NCBI GenBank assembly: GCA_028285025.1
Contig: JANQQH010000020.1
Span: forward strand, 1 to 6,145
Direction of reading: 5' to 3'
Origin: Hyphomicrobiaceae bacterium
GTDB taxonomy: Bacteria > Pseudomonadota > Alphaproteobacteria > Rhizobiales > HXMU1428-3
DNA length: 6,145 nucleotides
In this document: positions 1 to 6,145 of the stretch, piece after piece
Position numbering within the stretch: position 1 is the stretch's first letter
Layout: each line of letters begins with the position of its first letter
Notes under the pieces: generated by a model
What the model saw: only the letters and a program-made list of their open reading frames with translations
Database searches by the model: none
Told to the model about the DNA's origin: nothing
Position numbers and translations under genes: made by a program

Positions 1-558
1 TCAAAAACCAGCGAAATTCAAGCGGCAAATTTGGGTATTGCTTTGACCAGTCTTGATGAGGAGCCTTTTTTAGATATCACTGTTGATGGGGCCGATGAGC
101 TTGATAAAGATTTGCGCCTGATTAAAGGGGGCGGGGGCGCCTTGTTGCGCGAAAAAATTGTGGCGATGTCGTCTGATCGTATGGTGGTTATTGGAGATAA
201 TAGCAAGCTTGTTGATAATTTGGGCAAATTTCCTTTGCCTGTGGAGGTGGACAGGTTTGGATTGCGTGCCACGCTTGAAATGATGGCTGCTTTGACAGAT
301 GAGCTGGGTTTACACCAAGACTTAAAAGTGCGTGAGAGTGACGAAGGTGGTTTTTATCAAACCGATGGCGGGCATTATATTGTGGATTGCTCTTATGGCA
401 TTATTCCTGATCCGGAAGAATTAGCTGATTGTCTTGCTATGTTGCCAGGTGTTATTGAGTCTGGCTTGTTTATTGGGATTGCTGAACGCGCCCTAATCGG
501 GGGACCAAACGGTGTTGAAGTTTACGTGTCCCCTTATGAAGATGAGGAGATGGTATAA
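1..558 (+). CDS. rpiA: Ribose-5-phosphate isomerase A, 5'-truncated by the window edge
   Basis: RpiA interconverts ribose 5-phosphate and ribulose 5-phosphate in the non-oxidative pentose phosphate pathway (cytosolic). The frame is open from base 1, giving 185 residues. Against remembered E. coli RpiA (219 aa), the first visible residue corresponds to about residue 53, so the N-terminal start and the GTGST phosphate loop lie outside the window. The visible part carries the family hallmarks: VDGADE (fragment residues 28-33, aspartates equivalent to D81 and D84), IKGGGGALLREK with the lysine equivalent to K94 and the catalytic glutamate equivalent to E103 (fragment E51), and SK followed by LGKFPLPVEV (K equivalent to K121). 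The C-terminal ALIGGPNGVEV matches the family end, followed by a short acidic tail. A TTG at 31 could be mistaken for the start but lies inside the conserved fold. The gene ends 4 nt before gor, which implies a shared transcript and probably translational coupling. Function is very sure; only the 5' end is unknown. Confidence 0.96.
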   Translation, partial: SKTSEIQAANLGIALTSLDEEPFLDITVDGADELDKDLRLIKGGGGALLREKIVAMSSDRMVVIGDNSKLVDNLGKFPLPVEVDRFGLRATLEMMAALTDELGLHQDLKVRESDEGGFYQTDGGHYIVDCSYGIIPDPEELADCLAMLPGVIESGLFIGIAERALIGGPNGVEVYVSPYEDEEMV

Positions 559-562
559 GTTT

Positions 563-1927
563 ATGGGCTTTGATTATGATCTGTTTGTCATTGGTGCTGG
601 CTCTGGTGGGGTGCGCGCTGCGCGCATGGCTTCTACTTATGGTGCCAAGGTGGCAATTGCTGAAGAATATCGCTATGGCGGGACTTGCGTAATTCGGGGT
701 TGTGTTCCTAAAAAATTACTTGTTTACGCGGCACGCTTTCAGGGGAGTTTTGAAGATGCGGCTGGGTTTGGTTGGAGCTTAGATGAGCCTTCTTTTGATT
801 GGGCAAGCTTAATTGCGGCCAAAGACAAAGAGATTGATCGTCTTAGTCAAATCTATGTCAAGTTGCTTGATCAGTCAGGCGTTACTTCCTTCGATGATCG
901 GGCCGAGATTGTGGGCCCTCATGAAATTAAGCTTGTGAACGAGAACCGATCGATTAGCGCTGAACGTATTCTTGTGGCTGTTGGGGGCACGCCATTTAAA
1001 CCAGATGTTCCTGGGAAAGATTTGGGGATTACCTCTAATGAAGCGTTTCATTTAACAGATTTACCAAACGCTATCACTGTGATTGGCGGGGGCTATATTG
1101 CTGTTGAATTTGCCTCTATTTTTAATGGGTTAGGGGCCAAGACCACCCTTGCTTATCGCGGGCCAAAAGTGTTGCGCGGCTTTGATGTGGATATACGTGA
1201 TGGCTTAACAAAAGCACTTATTGATCGGGGCATTGATGTGCGCCTTGGTGTGTCTCCTCAAAAAATAGAAAAAAAGGGGGACGATTTAACCCTTCACTTT
1301 GATGATGGGGCTCAGTTGCAGACAGATCAGGTTATGTTCGCCACCGGCCGTGTGCCGAAAACAGATGGTTTGGGGTTAGATAATGCTGGGGTCAAAGTTG
1401 GGTCAAAGGGGCAGATTGAGGTGGATGGTTTCTCTCAAAGTAGTGTGCCCTCTATTTATGGAGTGGGTGATGTAACTGACAGGGTGAACTTAACGCCAGT
1501 TGCTATCAGAGAAGGGGCCGCTTTTGCGCAAACGGTTTATAATGATCAACCAACCAATGTGGATCATGAGCTTATTCCAACCGCCGTTTTTTCTGAACCA
1601 GAAATTGGTACCATTGGGCTGACCCAGGAGGAAGCACTTTCGGCTCACGGTGAGATTGATGTTTACAAATCTGAATTTAATCCAATGAAAAACACAATTT
1701 CAGGTAGGGTTGAAAAAACGATTATGAAAGTTCTTGTGGCTGCTAAGACTGACCGGGTCGTAGGGGTGCATATTTTAGGGCCTGATGCGGCTGAAATCGT
1801 CCAGGCGCTGGGCATAGCCATCAAGATGGGGGCAACCAAGGCTGATTTTGATGCCACCATGGCATTGCACCCTTCAGCGGGTGAAGAATTGGTTACGATG
1901 AAAGATAAAGTTACTGTTGGGGGTTAA
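563..1927 (+). CDS. gor: Glutathione-disulfide reductase (NADPH, FAD)
   Basis: Reduces oxidised glutathione with NADPH through FAD and a redox disulfide; a cytosolic homodimer of the pyridine nucleotide-disulfide reductase family. The product is 454 aa, close to the 450 aa of E. coli Gor. Visible in order: FAD-binding GAGSGG (11-16), redox-active disulfide C42/C47 in GGTCVIRGCVPKK, NADPH Rossmann motif GGGYIAVEFA (175-184), the two arginines R199 and R205 equivalent to the NADPH 2'-phosphate binders R218 and R224 of E. coli, the ATGRVP segment, the second FAD motif YGVGDVTD (D303), and the C-terminal dimerisation domain ending in HPSAGEE with catalytic H436 and E441. CVIRGC is the form I associate with alphaproteobacterial, cyanobacterial and plant enzymes; E. 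coli has CVNVGC. The ATG at 563 puts the family-typical FDYDLFVIGAGSGG right at the N-terminus. Upstream in-frame ATGs at 536 and 542 would overlap rpiA and add residues unlike the family. GAGGAG at 544-549 lies inside the rpiA end, 13 nt from the ATG, so initiation probably depends on coupling to rpiA. Confidence 0.95.
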   Translation: MGFDYDLFVIGAGSGGVRAARMASTYGAKVAIAEEYRYGGTCVIRGCVPKKLLVYAARFQGSFEDAAGFGWSLDEPSFDWASLIAAKDKEIDRLSQIYVKLLDQSGVTSFDDRAEIVGPHEIKLVNENRSISAERILVAVGGTPFKPDVPGKDLGITSNEAFHLTDLPNAITVIGGGYIAVEFASIFNGLGAKTTLAYRGPKVLRGFDVDIRDGLTKALIDRGIDVRLGVSPQKIEKKGDDLTLHFDDGAQLQTDQVMFATGRVPKTDGLGLDNAGVKVGSKGQIEVDGFSQSSVPSIYGVGDVTDRVNLTPVAIREGAAFAQTVYNDQPTNVDHELIPTAVFSEPEIGTIGLTQEEALSAHGEIDVYKSEFNPMKNTISGRVEKTIMKVLVAAKTDRVVGVHILGPDAAEIVQALGIAIKMGATKADFDATMALHPSAGEELVTMKDKVTVGG

Positions 1928-1962
1928 CTGGTGTTTTTTGGTATCTTAAAATGCAGCATTAA

Positions 1963-1990
1963 CTAAGTTGGACGGCTCCTTAGGTTTTAA
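1963..1990 (+). terminator. Weak hairpin downstream of gor, possible terminator
   Basis: CTAAG at 1963-1967 is complementary to CTTAG at 1979-1983, and inside it GGA (1970-1972) can pair with TCC (1977-1979) around a CGGC loop. A run of four T follows at 1985-1988. The stem is short, AT-rich outside and needs a bulge, and the T-tract is brief, so it would be a poor intrinsic terminator. Its position 35 nt after the gor stop is what makes it worth listing. It may be chance. Confidence 0.25.
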
Positions 1991-2032
1991 TGTTTGGGCA
2001 TGAGAGGTAAAAATTAAAGCTATTTAGAGTTT

Positions 2033-2060
2033 TTGCTCGTCAAAAAGACTGAATATAGAT
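2033..2060 (+). promoter_or_regulatory. Weak promoter candidate upstream of the SDR gene
   Basis: TTGCTC (2033-2038) and TATAGA (2054-2059), separated by 15 nt, loosely resemble sigma-70 -35 and -10 hexamers. Each matches the consensus at about four of six positions and the spacing is short. The 174-nt gap between gor and the SDR gene makes a separate promoter likely somewhere here, but this particular pair is only the best match by eye. Confidence 0.2.
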
Positions 2061-2101
2061 AAAAGCATCTCCTAAAGTTAAAGATCGTGTGTTGAGAGTT
2101 T

Positions 2102-2857
2102 ATGACCCGTTTTAATAATCGTTATGTTTTGGTCACTGGCGCTGGTTCTGGTATTGGCGCGGCGATTGCTCATGAGTTTGCCCGTGAAGGGGCTTTTGTT
2201 TATGTGGTTGATATTGATGTTGAGCGGGCAGAGGATGTGGCCGGTCAGATCAAGAATGCCGGCGGTCAGGCGCTTGAGGTGCAGGCCGATGTCACCGATG
2301 GACCATCTGTTAAAGCCGCGATCGAGGCCATTAAGGCTCACTCAGGCAAGCTTGATATCATTGTGAACAATGCTGGCATGAATGTGCGCACAGATTTGCG
2401 CCATATGACGGATGAAGAATGGGACTTGGTGTTGCAAGTGAATCTGGTTGGAGGTGCTCGCTTTGCCAGGGATGGTTTTGAGCTTTTGAAAAATTCAGAC
2501 CATGCCGCCATTGTTAATTTGGCTTCGGTTATGGCAACGCGCTCTACGCGCCAAATGAGCGCTTATTCTTCTACCAAAGCAGCCATGGCCTCTCTTTCTC
2601 GCGGGCTTGCTGTTGAATACGCCCCGTTTAACATTCGGGTGAATTATTTGTGCCCTGGGTTTGTCGCCACCAATTTAACCAGCCGGTTTGTGCGCAATCC
2701 GGTTGTGAAAGAACAAATTTTAAATCGTACACCTATGGGGCGCTTTGGCGAGCCGGAGGAAATTGCTAAAGCGGCTTTGTTTCTAGCTTCTGACGATGCC
2801 TCATATATGACAGGTTCAGGCATTACGGTTGATGGCGGGATGATGGCAGCTCTTTAA
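2102..2857 (+). CDS. Short-chain dehydrogenase/reductase (SDR), classical type, substrate unknown
   Basis: A 251-aa classical SDR, the usual length for this soluble Rossmann-fold family of NAD(P)-dependent oxidoreductases. Visible motifs: TGAGSGIG cofactor loop (12-19), an aspartate at the end of beta-2 in VVDID (D37), which normally favours NAD(H) over NADP(H), NNAG (89-92), structural/catalytic N114, catalytic S142 in NLASV, and YSSTK with Y155 and K159. The PGFVATNL segment and the C-terminal ITVDGGM are typical of FabG-like, glucose 1-dehydrogenase-like and polyol dehydrogenase-like SDRs. The catalytic tetrad is complete, so the enzyme should be active. Sequence motifs do not fix the substrate; sugar, polyol, hydroxy-acid or 3-oxoacyl compounds are all possible. 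A GAG-rich ribosome-binding stretch (2094-2098, TGAGAG) sits just before the ATG. The gene is flanked by non-coding gaps of 174 and 143 nt, so it is probably not in the rpiA-gor operon. Family assignment is very sure; a specific name would be a guess. Confidence 0.93.
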   Translation: MTRFNNRYVLVTGAGSGIGAAIAHEFAREGAFVYVVDIDVERAEDVAGQIKNAGGQALEVQADVTDGPSVKAAIEAIKAHSGKLDIIVNNAGMNVRTDLRHMTDEEWDLVLQVNLVGGARFARDGFELLKNSDHAAIVNLASVMATRSTRQMSAYSSTKAAMASLSRGLAVEYAPFNIRVNYLCPGFVATNLTSRFVRNPVVKEQILNRTPMGRFGEPEEIAKAALFLASDDASYMTGSGITVDGGMMAAL

Positions 2858-2897
2858 GTCCTTGTTTTGGGCAAGAGCTTGCTTACATATTTTTCAG

Positions 2898-2927
2898 TTG
2901 GCAAACCTACTGGCAATGGCCTATAAC
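2898..2927 (+). promoter_or_regulatory. Candidate sigma-70-type promoter of the DAHP synthase-nadE unit
   Basis: TTGGCA (2898-2903) and TATAAC (2922-2927) each match the -35 and -10 consensus at five of six positions, with an 18-nt spacer. This is the best promoter-like pair I see in the non-coding parts of the window. Transcription would start near 2933-2936, about 65 nt before the chosen start codon. Position and orientation fit a promoter for the downstream biosynthetic pair. It was found by eye only, and alphaproteobacterial promoters can deviate from this consensus. Confidence 0.42.
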
Positions 2928-2963
2928 GCTAAAACTTTAGCCTGCGACTAATCCGCGCTAAAG
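2928..2963 (+). promoter_or_regulatory. Overlapping inverted repeats (GCTAAA/TTTAGC) before the DAHP synthase gene
   Basis: GCTAAA (2928-2933) and TTTAGC (2936-2941) form a perfect 6-bp palindrome with a 2-nt centre. The right arm, extended to CTTTAGC (2935-2941), is also perfectly complementary to GCTAAAG (2957-2963). GCG (2944-2946) and CGC (2954-2956) can add three pairs inside that second stem. The two pairings share the middle arm, so they exclude each other. Depending on where transcription starts, the first palindrome could be an operator at the start site and the second a hairpin at the mRNA 5' end. There is no T-run right after the second stem, so it does not look like a simple terminator. 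Confidence 0.35.
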
Positions 2964-2986
2964 ATATTGTAAATTTTGGTAGATTT

Positions 2987-2991
2987 AAGAG
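2987..2991 (+). promoter_or_regulatory. Ribosome binding site that decides the DAHP synthase start
   Basis: AAGAG is the only Shine-Dalgarno-like stretch near the start of the DAHP synthase gene. It directly abuts the ATG at 2992 (zero spacing, not workable) but lies 9 nt before the in-frame ATG at 3001, which favours the shorter protein. Confidence 0.5.
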
Positions 2992-3000
2992 ATGGAACCT

Positions 3001-4383
3001 ATGGCAGAGTCCTGGCAAGCTGATAGTTGGCGTAACAAACCGATCGTGCAAGTGCCTGATTACCCTGATGCACAAGCTTTAAAAGACGTTGAGACCAGAC
3101 TGGAAAGTTTCCCGCCGCTTGTATTTGCAGGTGAAGCGCGCAATTTAAAAAAGCGCTTGGCGCGGGTGGCAAAGGGTGAGGCGTTTTTGCTACAAGGGGG
3201 CGATTGTGCTGAAAGCTTTAGCGAGCATCATGCTGATAACATTCGTGATTTTTTTCGGGTTATGCTGCAAATGGCGGTTGTGCTGACTTATGCTGGGTCT
3301 GTACCTGTTGTGAAAGTGGGCCGAATAGCGGGGCAATTTGCCAAACCACGCTCAGCCCCTATGGAAGATCTAGATGGTGTGTCTCTTCCTTCTTATCGTG
3401 GTGATATTATAAACGGCATTGATTTTACTGAAGAAGATCGCGTGCCTGACCCGGAACGCCAGATAAAGGCCTATCGCCAATCTGCTGCAACCTTAAATTT
3501 GCTGCGTGCTTTTGCGCAAGGGGGCTATGCTAATTTAGAGCATGTGCATCAATGGATGTTGTCCTTTGTAGAAAAAAGCCCGGCAGGTGAGCAATTTGCT
3601 GAGTTAGCCAACCGGATTTCTGAGACCGTTGATTTCATGCGGGCGTGTGGTATTAGCCCTGAGAACACAAGGCAGTTAAACACCACCAATTTTTTCACCA
3701 GTCACGAAGCTTTGTTGCTTGGCTATGAGCAGGCTTTGACACGGCTTGATTCCACCTCGGGCGATCATTATGCCACCTCTGGTCACTTCATTTGGATTGG
3801 AGATAGAACCCGCCAGGTGGACCATGCACATGTGGAATATGCACGCGGCATTAAGAACCCACTGGGTCTCAAATGCGGGCCGAGCATTAGCAATGATGAT
3901 TTGCTGCGCCTGATTGATATTCTTAACCCTGAAGATGAAGCTGGGCGCCCCACATTAATATGCCGGTTTGGTTCAGACGATGTGCAAGAGCATTTGCCTC
4001 GTCTAATTCGCACAGTGGAAAAAGAAGGGCGCACGGTTGTTTGGTCCTGTGACCCGATGCATGGCAACCCTATTAAGGCCAGTACTGGCTATAAGACCCG
4101 TCCGTTTGATCGGGTGCTGTCAGAAGTCACTAACTTTTTTGATGTTTGCCAGGCTGAGAACGTACATCCAGGTGGTGTGCATGTGGAGATGACAGGCCAG
4201 AACGTCACCGAATGCATTGGCGGAGCTCAGAGCGTGAAAGAGGCGGACTTGTCTCATCGCTATCACACCCATTGTGACCCGCGGCTTAATGCTGATCAGG
4301 CGCTGGAGTTGGCGTTTTTGATTGCTGAGCGCATGAAAAAAGATCGTGATGGTCAGCCGGTTAAAGCTGCTCAGTCAGCTTAA
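3001..4383 (+). CDS. 3-deoxy-7-phosphoheptulonate (DAHP) synthase, class II
   Basis: Condenses phosphoenolpyruvate with erythrose 4-phosphate to DAHP, the first step of the shikimate pathway to aromatic amino acids; cytosolic and metal-dependent. The product is 460 aa from ATG 3001. The four metal ligands of class II enzymes are present: C69 in [12 protein letters not shown]354 in CDPMHGNP, E396 in HVEMTGQN and D426 in HTHCDPRLN. They match Mycobacterium tuberculosis C87, H369, E411 and D441 with a near-constant offset of 15-18. Substrate-site segments [12 protein letters not shown] and YRGDI are also present. ATG 3001 is preferred over ATG 2992 because AAGAG (2987-2991) lies 9 nt before 3001 but abuts 2992, and because [10 protein letters not shown] resembles family N-termini. 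The N-terminus is about 15-18 residues shorter than in M. tuberculosis, so allosteric control by aromatic amino acids may differ. nadE follows after 37 nt with no terminator between. Symbols in use for this family vary (aroG, aroF, aroH), so none is assigned. Confidence 0.95.
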   Translation: MAESWQADSWRNKPIVQVPDYPDAQALKDVETRLESFPPLVFAGEARNLKKRLARVAKGEAFLLQGGDCAESFSEHHADNIRDFFRVMLQMAVVLTYAGSVPVVKVGRIAGQFAKPRSAPMEDLDGVSLPSYRGDIINGIDFTEEDRVPDPERQIKAYRQSAATLNLLRAFAQGGYANLEHVHQWMLSFVEKSPAGEQFAELANRISETVDFMRACGISPENTRQLNTTNFFTSHEALLLGYEQALTRLDSTSGDHYATSGHFIWIGDRTRQVDHAHVEYARGIKNPLGLKCGPSISNDDLLRLIDILNPEDEAGRPTLICRFGSDDVQEHLPRLIRTVEKEGRTVVWSCDPMHGNPIKASTGYKTRPFDRVLSEVTNFFDVCQAENVHPGGVHVEMTGQNVTECIGGAQSVKEADLSHRYHTHCDPRLNADQALELAFLIAERMKKDRDGQPVKAAQSA

Positions 4384-4420
4384 TAGAGCTTGTCTTTTAC
4401 TCAAAGCTTGAGTGGTTCAT

Positions 4421-6079
4421 ATGACAGACAGCTTAAAAGTGGCCCTTGCACAGCTTAATCCCATCATGGGAGATTTTGCTGGCAATGTTGAACTTGCCCG
4501 CCAAGCTCACGCTCAAGCTGAAAACCAAGATGCTGATCTGCTTGTATTTTCTGAACTTTTTGTCACAGGATATCCACCTGAAGATCTGGTGTTGCGCCCT
4601 TCATTTCAAGCCCAAGCCCGCAAAGCGGTTGAGGAGATCGCCTTGCTGACTGCAAAAGGACCGGCGATTTTGGTTGGTAGTCCTTGGGTGGATGAGGGCA
4701 AGCTTTACAATAGCGTGTTGTTGCTAGAAGAAGGCGCTGTCAAAACAAGCTGCTATAAGGTTGATTTGCCAAACTATGGTGTGTTTGACGAAAAGCGGGT
4801 GTTTGCCAGTGGGCCGATGCCGGGCCCGATCGATTTTAAAGGCGTGCGTTTGGGGCTGCCGATTTGTGAAGACATTTGGGCCCCTGATGTTACCGAATGT
4901 TTGGAGGAAACGGGTGCGGAAATTTTGATTGTTCCGAACGGTTCGCCCTATGCGGTTGGCAAACATGAGTGGCGCATGAATGTGGCTGTTGGCCGGGTGA
5001 GCGAGACCAAACTGCCAATGCTCTATGTGAACCAGGTTGGCGGGCAGGATGAGTTGGTATTTGATGGGGCCAGTTTTGCGCTTGATGGCGATTGTCAGTT
5101 AAAAGCGCAATTTCCCTCATTTGAACCCCATGTAGAGACTATAAAGCTTGAACGGGCTGATGATGGATGGCGTGTTGCTTTGAACGATTTAGCGCCAGAG
5201 ATGCCTCAGGATGAAGCCATCTACCAAGCTTGCGTTTTGGGCTTGCGTGATTATGTCAATAAAAATGGGTTTCCAGGTATTGTCTTGGGGCTATCAGGCG
5301 GCATTGATAGTGCTTTGTGTGTTGCGATGGCGGTTGATGCACTGGGGCCAGAACGGGTGCGAGCGGTGATGTTGCCGTTTCATTATACCAGCCAAGCTAG
5401 CCTTGATGATGCTAGCCTTTGTGCCCAGCGGCTGGGCATTCGTTATGAGATCATGCCGATTGAACAAGCGGTTGAGGGCACTAAGGCGTCATTGGCAACC
5501 GCTATGAATGAAGGCATTGGCGGGATTACAGAGGAAAACATTCAATCACGCTTGCGCGGTGTGTTGCTGATGGCGCTGTCTAATAAAACCGGGGATATGG
5601 TTGTAACGACTGGCAATAAATCTGAGGTTTCTGTGGGCTATGCCACGCTTTATGGCGACATGAATGGTGGTTTTAACCCGATTAAAGACCTGTATAAAAC
5701 CAAGGTTTATGAATTATCACGCTTGCGCAATAAAATGGTTCCCAAGGGCGGGCTGGGCCCTTCAGGGGAGGTTATTCCTGACAATATCATCACCAAAGCG
5801 CCTACAGCTGAACTGCGTGAGAACCAAACTGACCAGGATAGTTTGCCCCCTTATGATGTTTTGGATGACATTTTAGAATGTTTGATTGAGCATGATATGC
5901 CGGTTGAGCAAATCGAGGTGCGCGGGCATGAGCTGAAAACCATTGCCAGAGTGGAGCATTTATTGTATTTGGCAGAATATAAACGGCGGCAAGCGGCACC
6001 TGGTGTGAAAATCACGCTCAAACATTTTGGCCGGGACAGACGCTACCCGATTACCAATAAATATCGTGATGGGGTGTAA
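4421..6079 (+). CDS. nadE: NAD+ synthase, glutamine-dependent (amidohydrolase + synthetase domains)
   Basis: Makes NAD+ from nicotinic acid adenine dinucleotide, ATP and glutamine, the last step of NAD+ synthesis; cytosolic. The 552-aa length matches the two-domain glutamine-using form rather than the short (about 275 aa) ammonia-dependent form. The N-terminal nitrilase-type glutaminase domain (about 1-250) has the Glu-Lys-Cys triad: E45 in FSELFVTGYPPEDL, K113 in YKVDLPNYGVFDE and C149 in LPICEDIWAP. The C-terminal synthetase domain has the PP-loop SGGIDS (292-297), TTGNKSE (396-402) and YGDMNGGFNPIKDLYKT (from 411). All catalytic motifs are intact. ATG 4421 is chosen because it leads straight into LKVALAQLNP, the usual beginning of the nitrilase fold; GAG at 4410-4412 lies 8 nt upstream. 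A GTG at 4412 is in frame but would add only three residues and uses up that ribosome-binding stretch. The 37-nt gap to the DAHP synthase gene suggests one transcript. Confidence 0.96.
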   Translation: MTDSLKVALAQLNPIMGDFAGNVELARQAHAQAENQDADLLVFSELFVTGYPPEDLVLRPSFQAQARKAVEEIALLTAKGPAILVGSPWVDEGKLYNSVLLLEEGAVKTSCYKVDLPNYGVFDEKRVFASGPMPGPIDFKGVRLGLPICEDIWAPDVTECLEETGAEILIVPNGSPYAVGKHEWRMNVAVGRVSETKLPMLYVNQVGGQDELVFDGASFALDGDCQLKAQFPSFEPHVETIKLERADDGWRVALNDLAPEMPQDEAIYQACVLGLRDYVNKNGFPGIVLGLSGGIDSALCVAMAVDALGPERVRAVMLPFHYTSQASLDDASLCAQRLGIRYEIMPIEQAVEGTKASLATAMNEGIGGITEENIQSRLRGVLLMALSNKTGDMVVTTGNKSEVSVGYATLYGDMNGGFNPIKDLYKTKVYELSRLRNKMVPKGGLGPSGEVIPDNIITKAPTAELRENQTDQDSLPPYDVLDDILECLIEHDMPVEQIEVRGHELKTIARVEHLLYLAEYKRRQAAPGVKITLKHFGRDRRYPITNKYRDGV

Positions 6080-6145
6080 GCCTTCATTTTAAATTGTGTC
6101 AAGATCCTGCCTTAAATTCCATGGTGAGATTTTTGCATTTTAGAA
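6080..6145. other. Short AT-rich non-coding stretch after nadE
   Basis: These 66 nt contain no convincing hairpin terminator, promoter or RNA gene. An ATG at 6121 opens a frame that runs off the right edge, but it has no ribosome-binding sequence before it and only eight codons are visible, so it cannot be called a gene. Confidence 0.5.

Noticed and set aside
18..272. Antisense and alternate-frame open frames over the real genes (for example on the minus strand at 18-272, 1663-1860, 3783-4067 and 4724-4966).
   Set aside because: Each lies wholly inside or across a well-supported conserved gene, with low-complexity or unrecognisable translations and no plausible start signals.
1270..1276. In-frame A AAA AAG heptamer in gor, followed by a G run and a possible 5-bp stem (AAGGG 1274-1278 with CCCTT 1290-1294), resembling a programmed -1 frameshift site.
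   Set aside because: A shift would stop after about eight codons inside the NADPH domain and give a useless fragment. The same heptamer occurs in frame in the DAHP synthase gene (3147-3153), so it is simply what Lys-Lys coding produces here. There is no Shine-Dalgarno-like stimulator upstream.
2869..2894. Possible terminator after the SDR gene: GCAAGAGCTTGC palindrome (2871-2882) with T-run at 2890-2894.
   Set aside because: The usable stem is only four Watson-Crick pairs plus two G-T pairs, and the T-run starts several bases after the stem. Too weak to call.
2867..2926. Short TTG-started frame before DAHP synthase as a possible leader peptide.
   Set aside because: It is in the same frame as the SDR gene just past its stop, has no ribosome-binding site, and has no run of Trp, Phe or Tyr codons such as an aromatic attenuator would need.
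5396..5419. Direct repeat of GCTAGCCTT (5396-5404 and 5411-5419) inside nadE.
   Set aside because: It encodes ASLDDASL in a region of the synthetase domain that is naturally Ser/Asp/Ala rich; only two 9-bp copies, with no sign of duplication around them.
6121..6145. ATG at 6121 as the start of the next gene.
   Set aside because: Only eight codons are visible, with no ribosome-binding sequence upstream and no recognisable protein start.

Overview
The window looks like a piece of an alphaproteobacterial chromosome carrying core metabolism. Four things point there: a glutathione reductase with the CVIRGC redox motif, a class II (plant-type) DAHP synthase, a long glutamine-dependent NAD+ synthase, and the adjacency of rpiA and gor. 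Base composition is moderate, and the coding strand is visibly rich in G and T. A lower-GC marine or Hyphomicrobiales-like lineage is plausible, but the genus cannot be read from the sequence. All five genes lie on the + strand.

Layout: (1) 1-558 is the 3' part of rpiA (ribose-5-phosphate isomerase A), cut by the left edge; about 52 N-terminal residues are missing. (2) 563-1927 is gor (glutathione reductase), starting 4 nt after the rpiA stop and almost certainly co-transcribed with it. (3) 1928-2101 is non-coding, with a weak hairpin and a weak promoter candidate. (4) 2102-2857 is an SDR-family dehydrogenase of unknown substrate. (5) 2858-3000 is non-coding; it holds the best promoter-like sequence in the window plus a set of complementary GCTAAA/TTTAGC elements just before the DAHP synthase. 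(6) 3001-4383 is class II DAHP synthase, the entry to the shikimate pathway. (7) 4421-6079 is nadE, 37 nt downstream and probably in the same transcript. (8) 6080-6145 shows no recognisable feature.

The genes fit together loosely as central carbon and cofactor metabolism. RpiA acts in the pentose phosphate pathway, which supplies erythrose 4-phosphate, one of the two DAHP synthase substrates. That pathway's oxidative branch also supplies the NADPH used by Gor. NadE completes NAD+ synthesis. The SDR is the only gene whose role cannot be assigned, and it looks like a separate unit between two conserved blocks.

I found no mobile element, CRISPR array, RNA gene, toxin-antitoxin pair or defence system, and nothing that amounts to an undescribed system. 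The most useful lead is the possible operator or 5'-UTR hairpin in front of the DAHP synthase gene.
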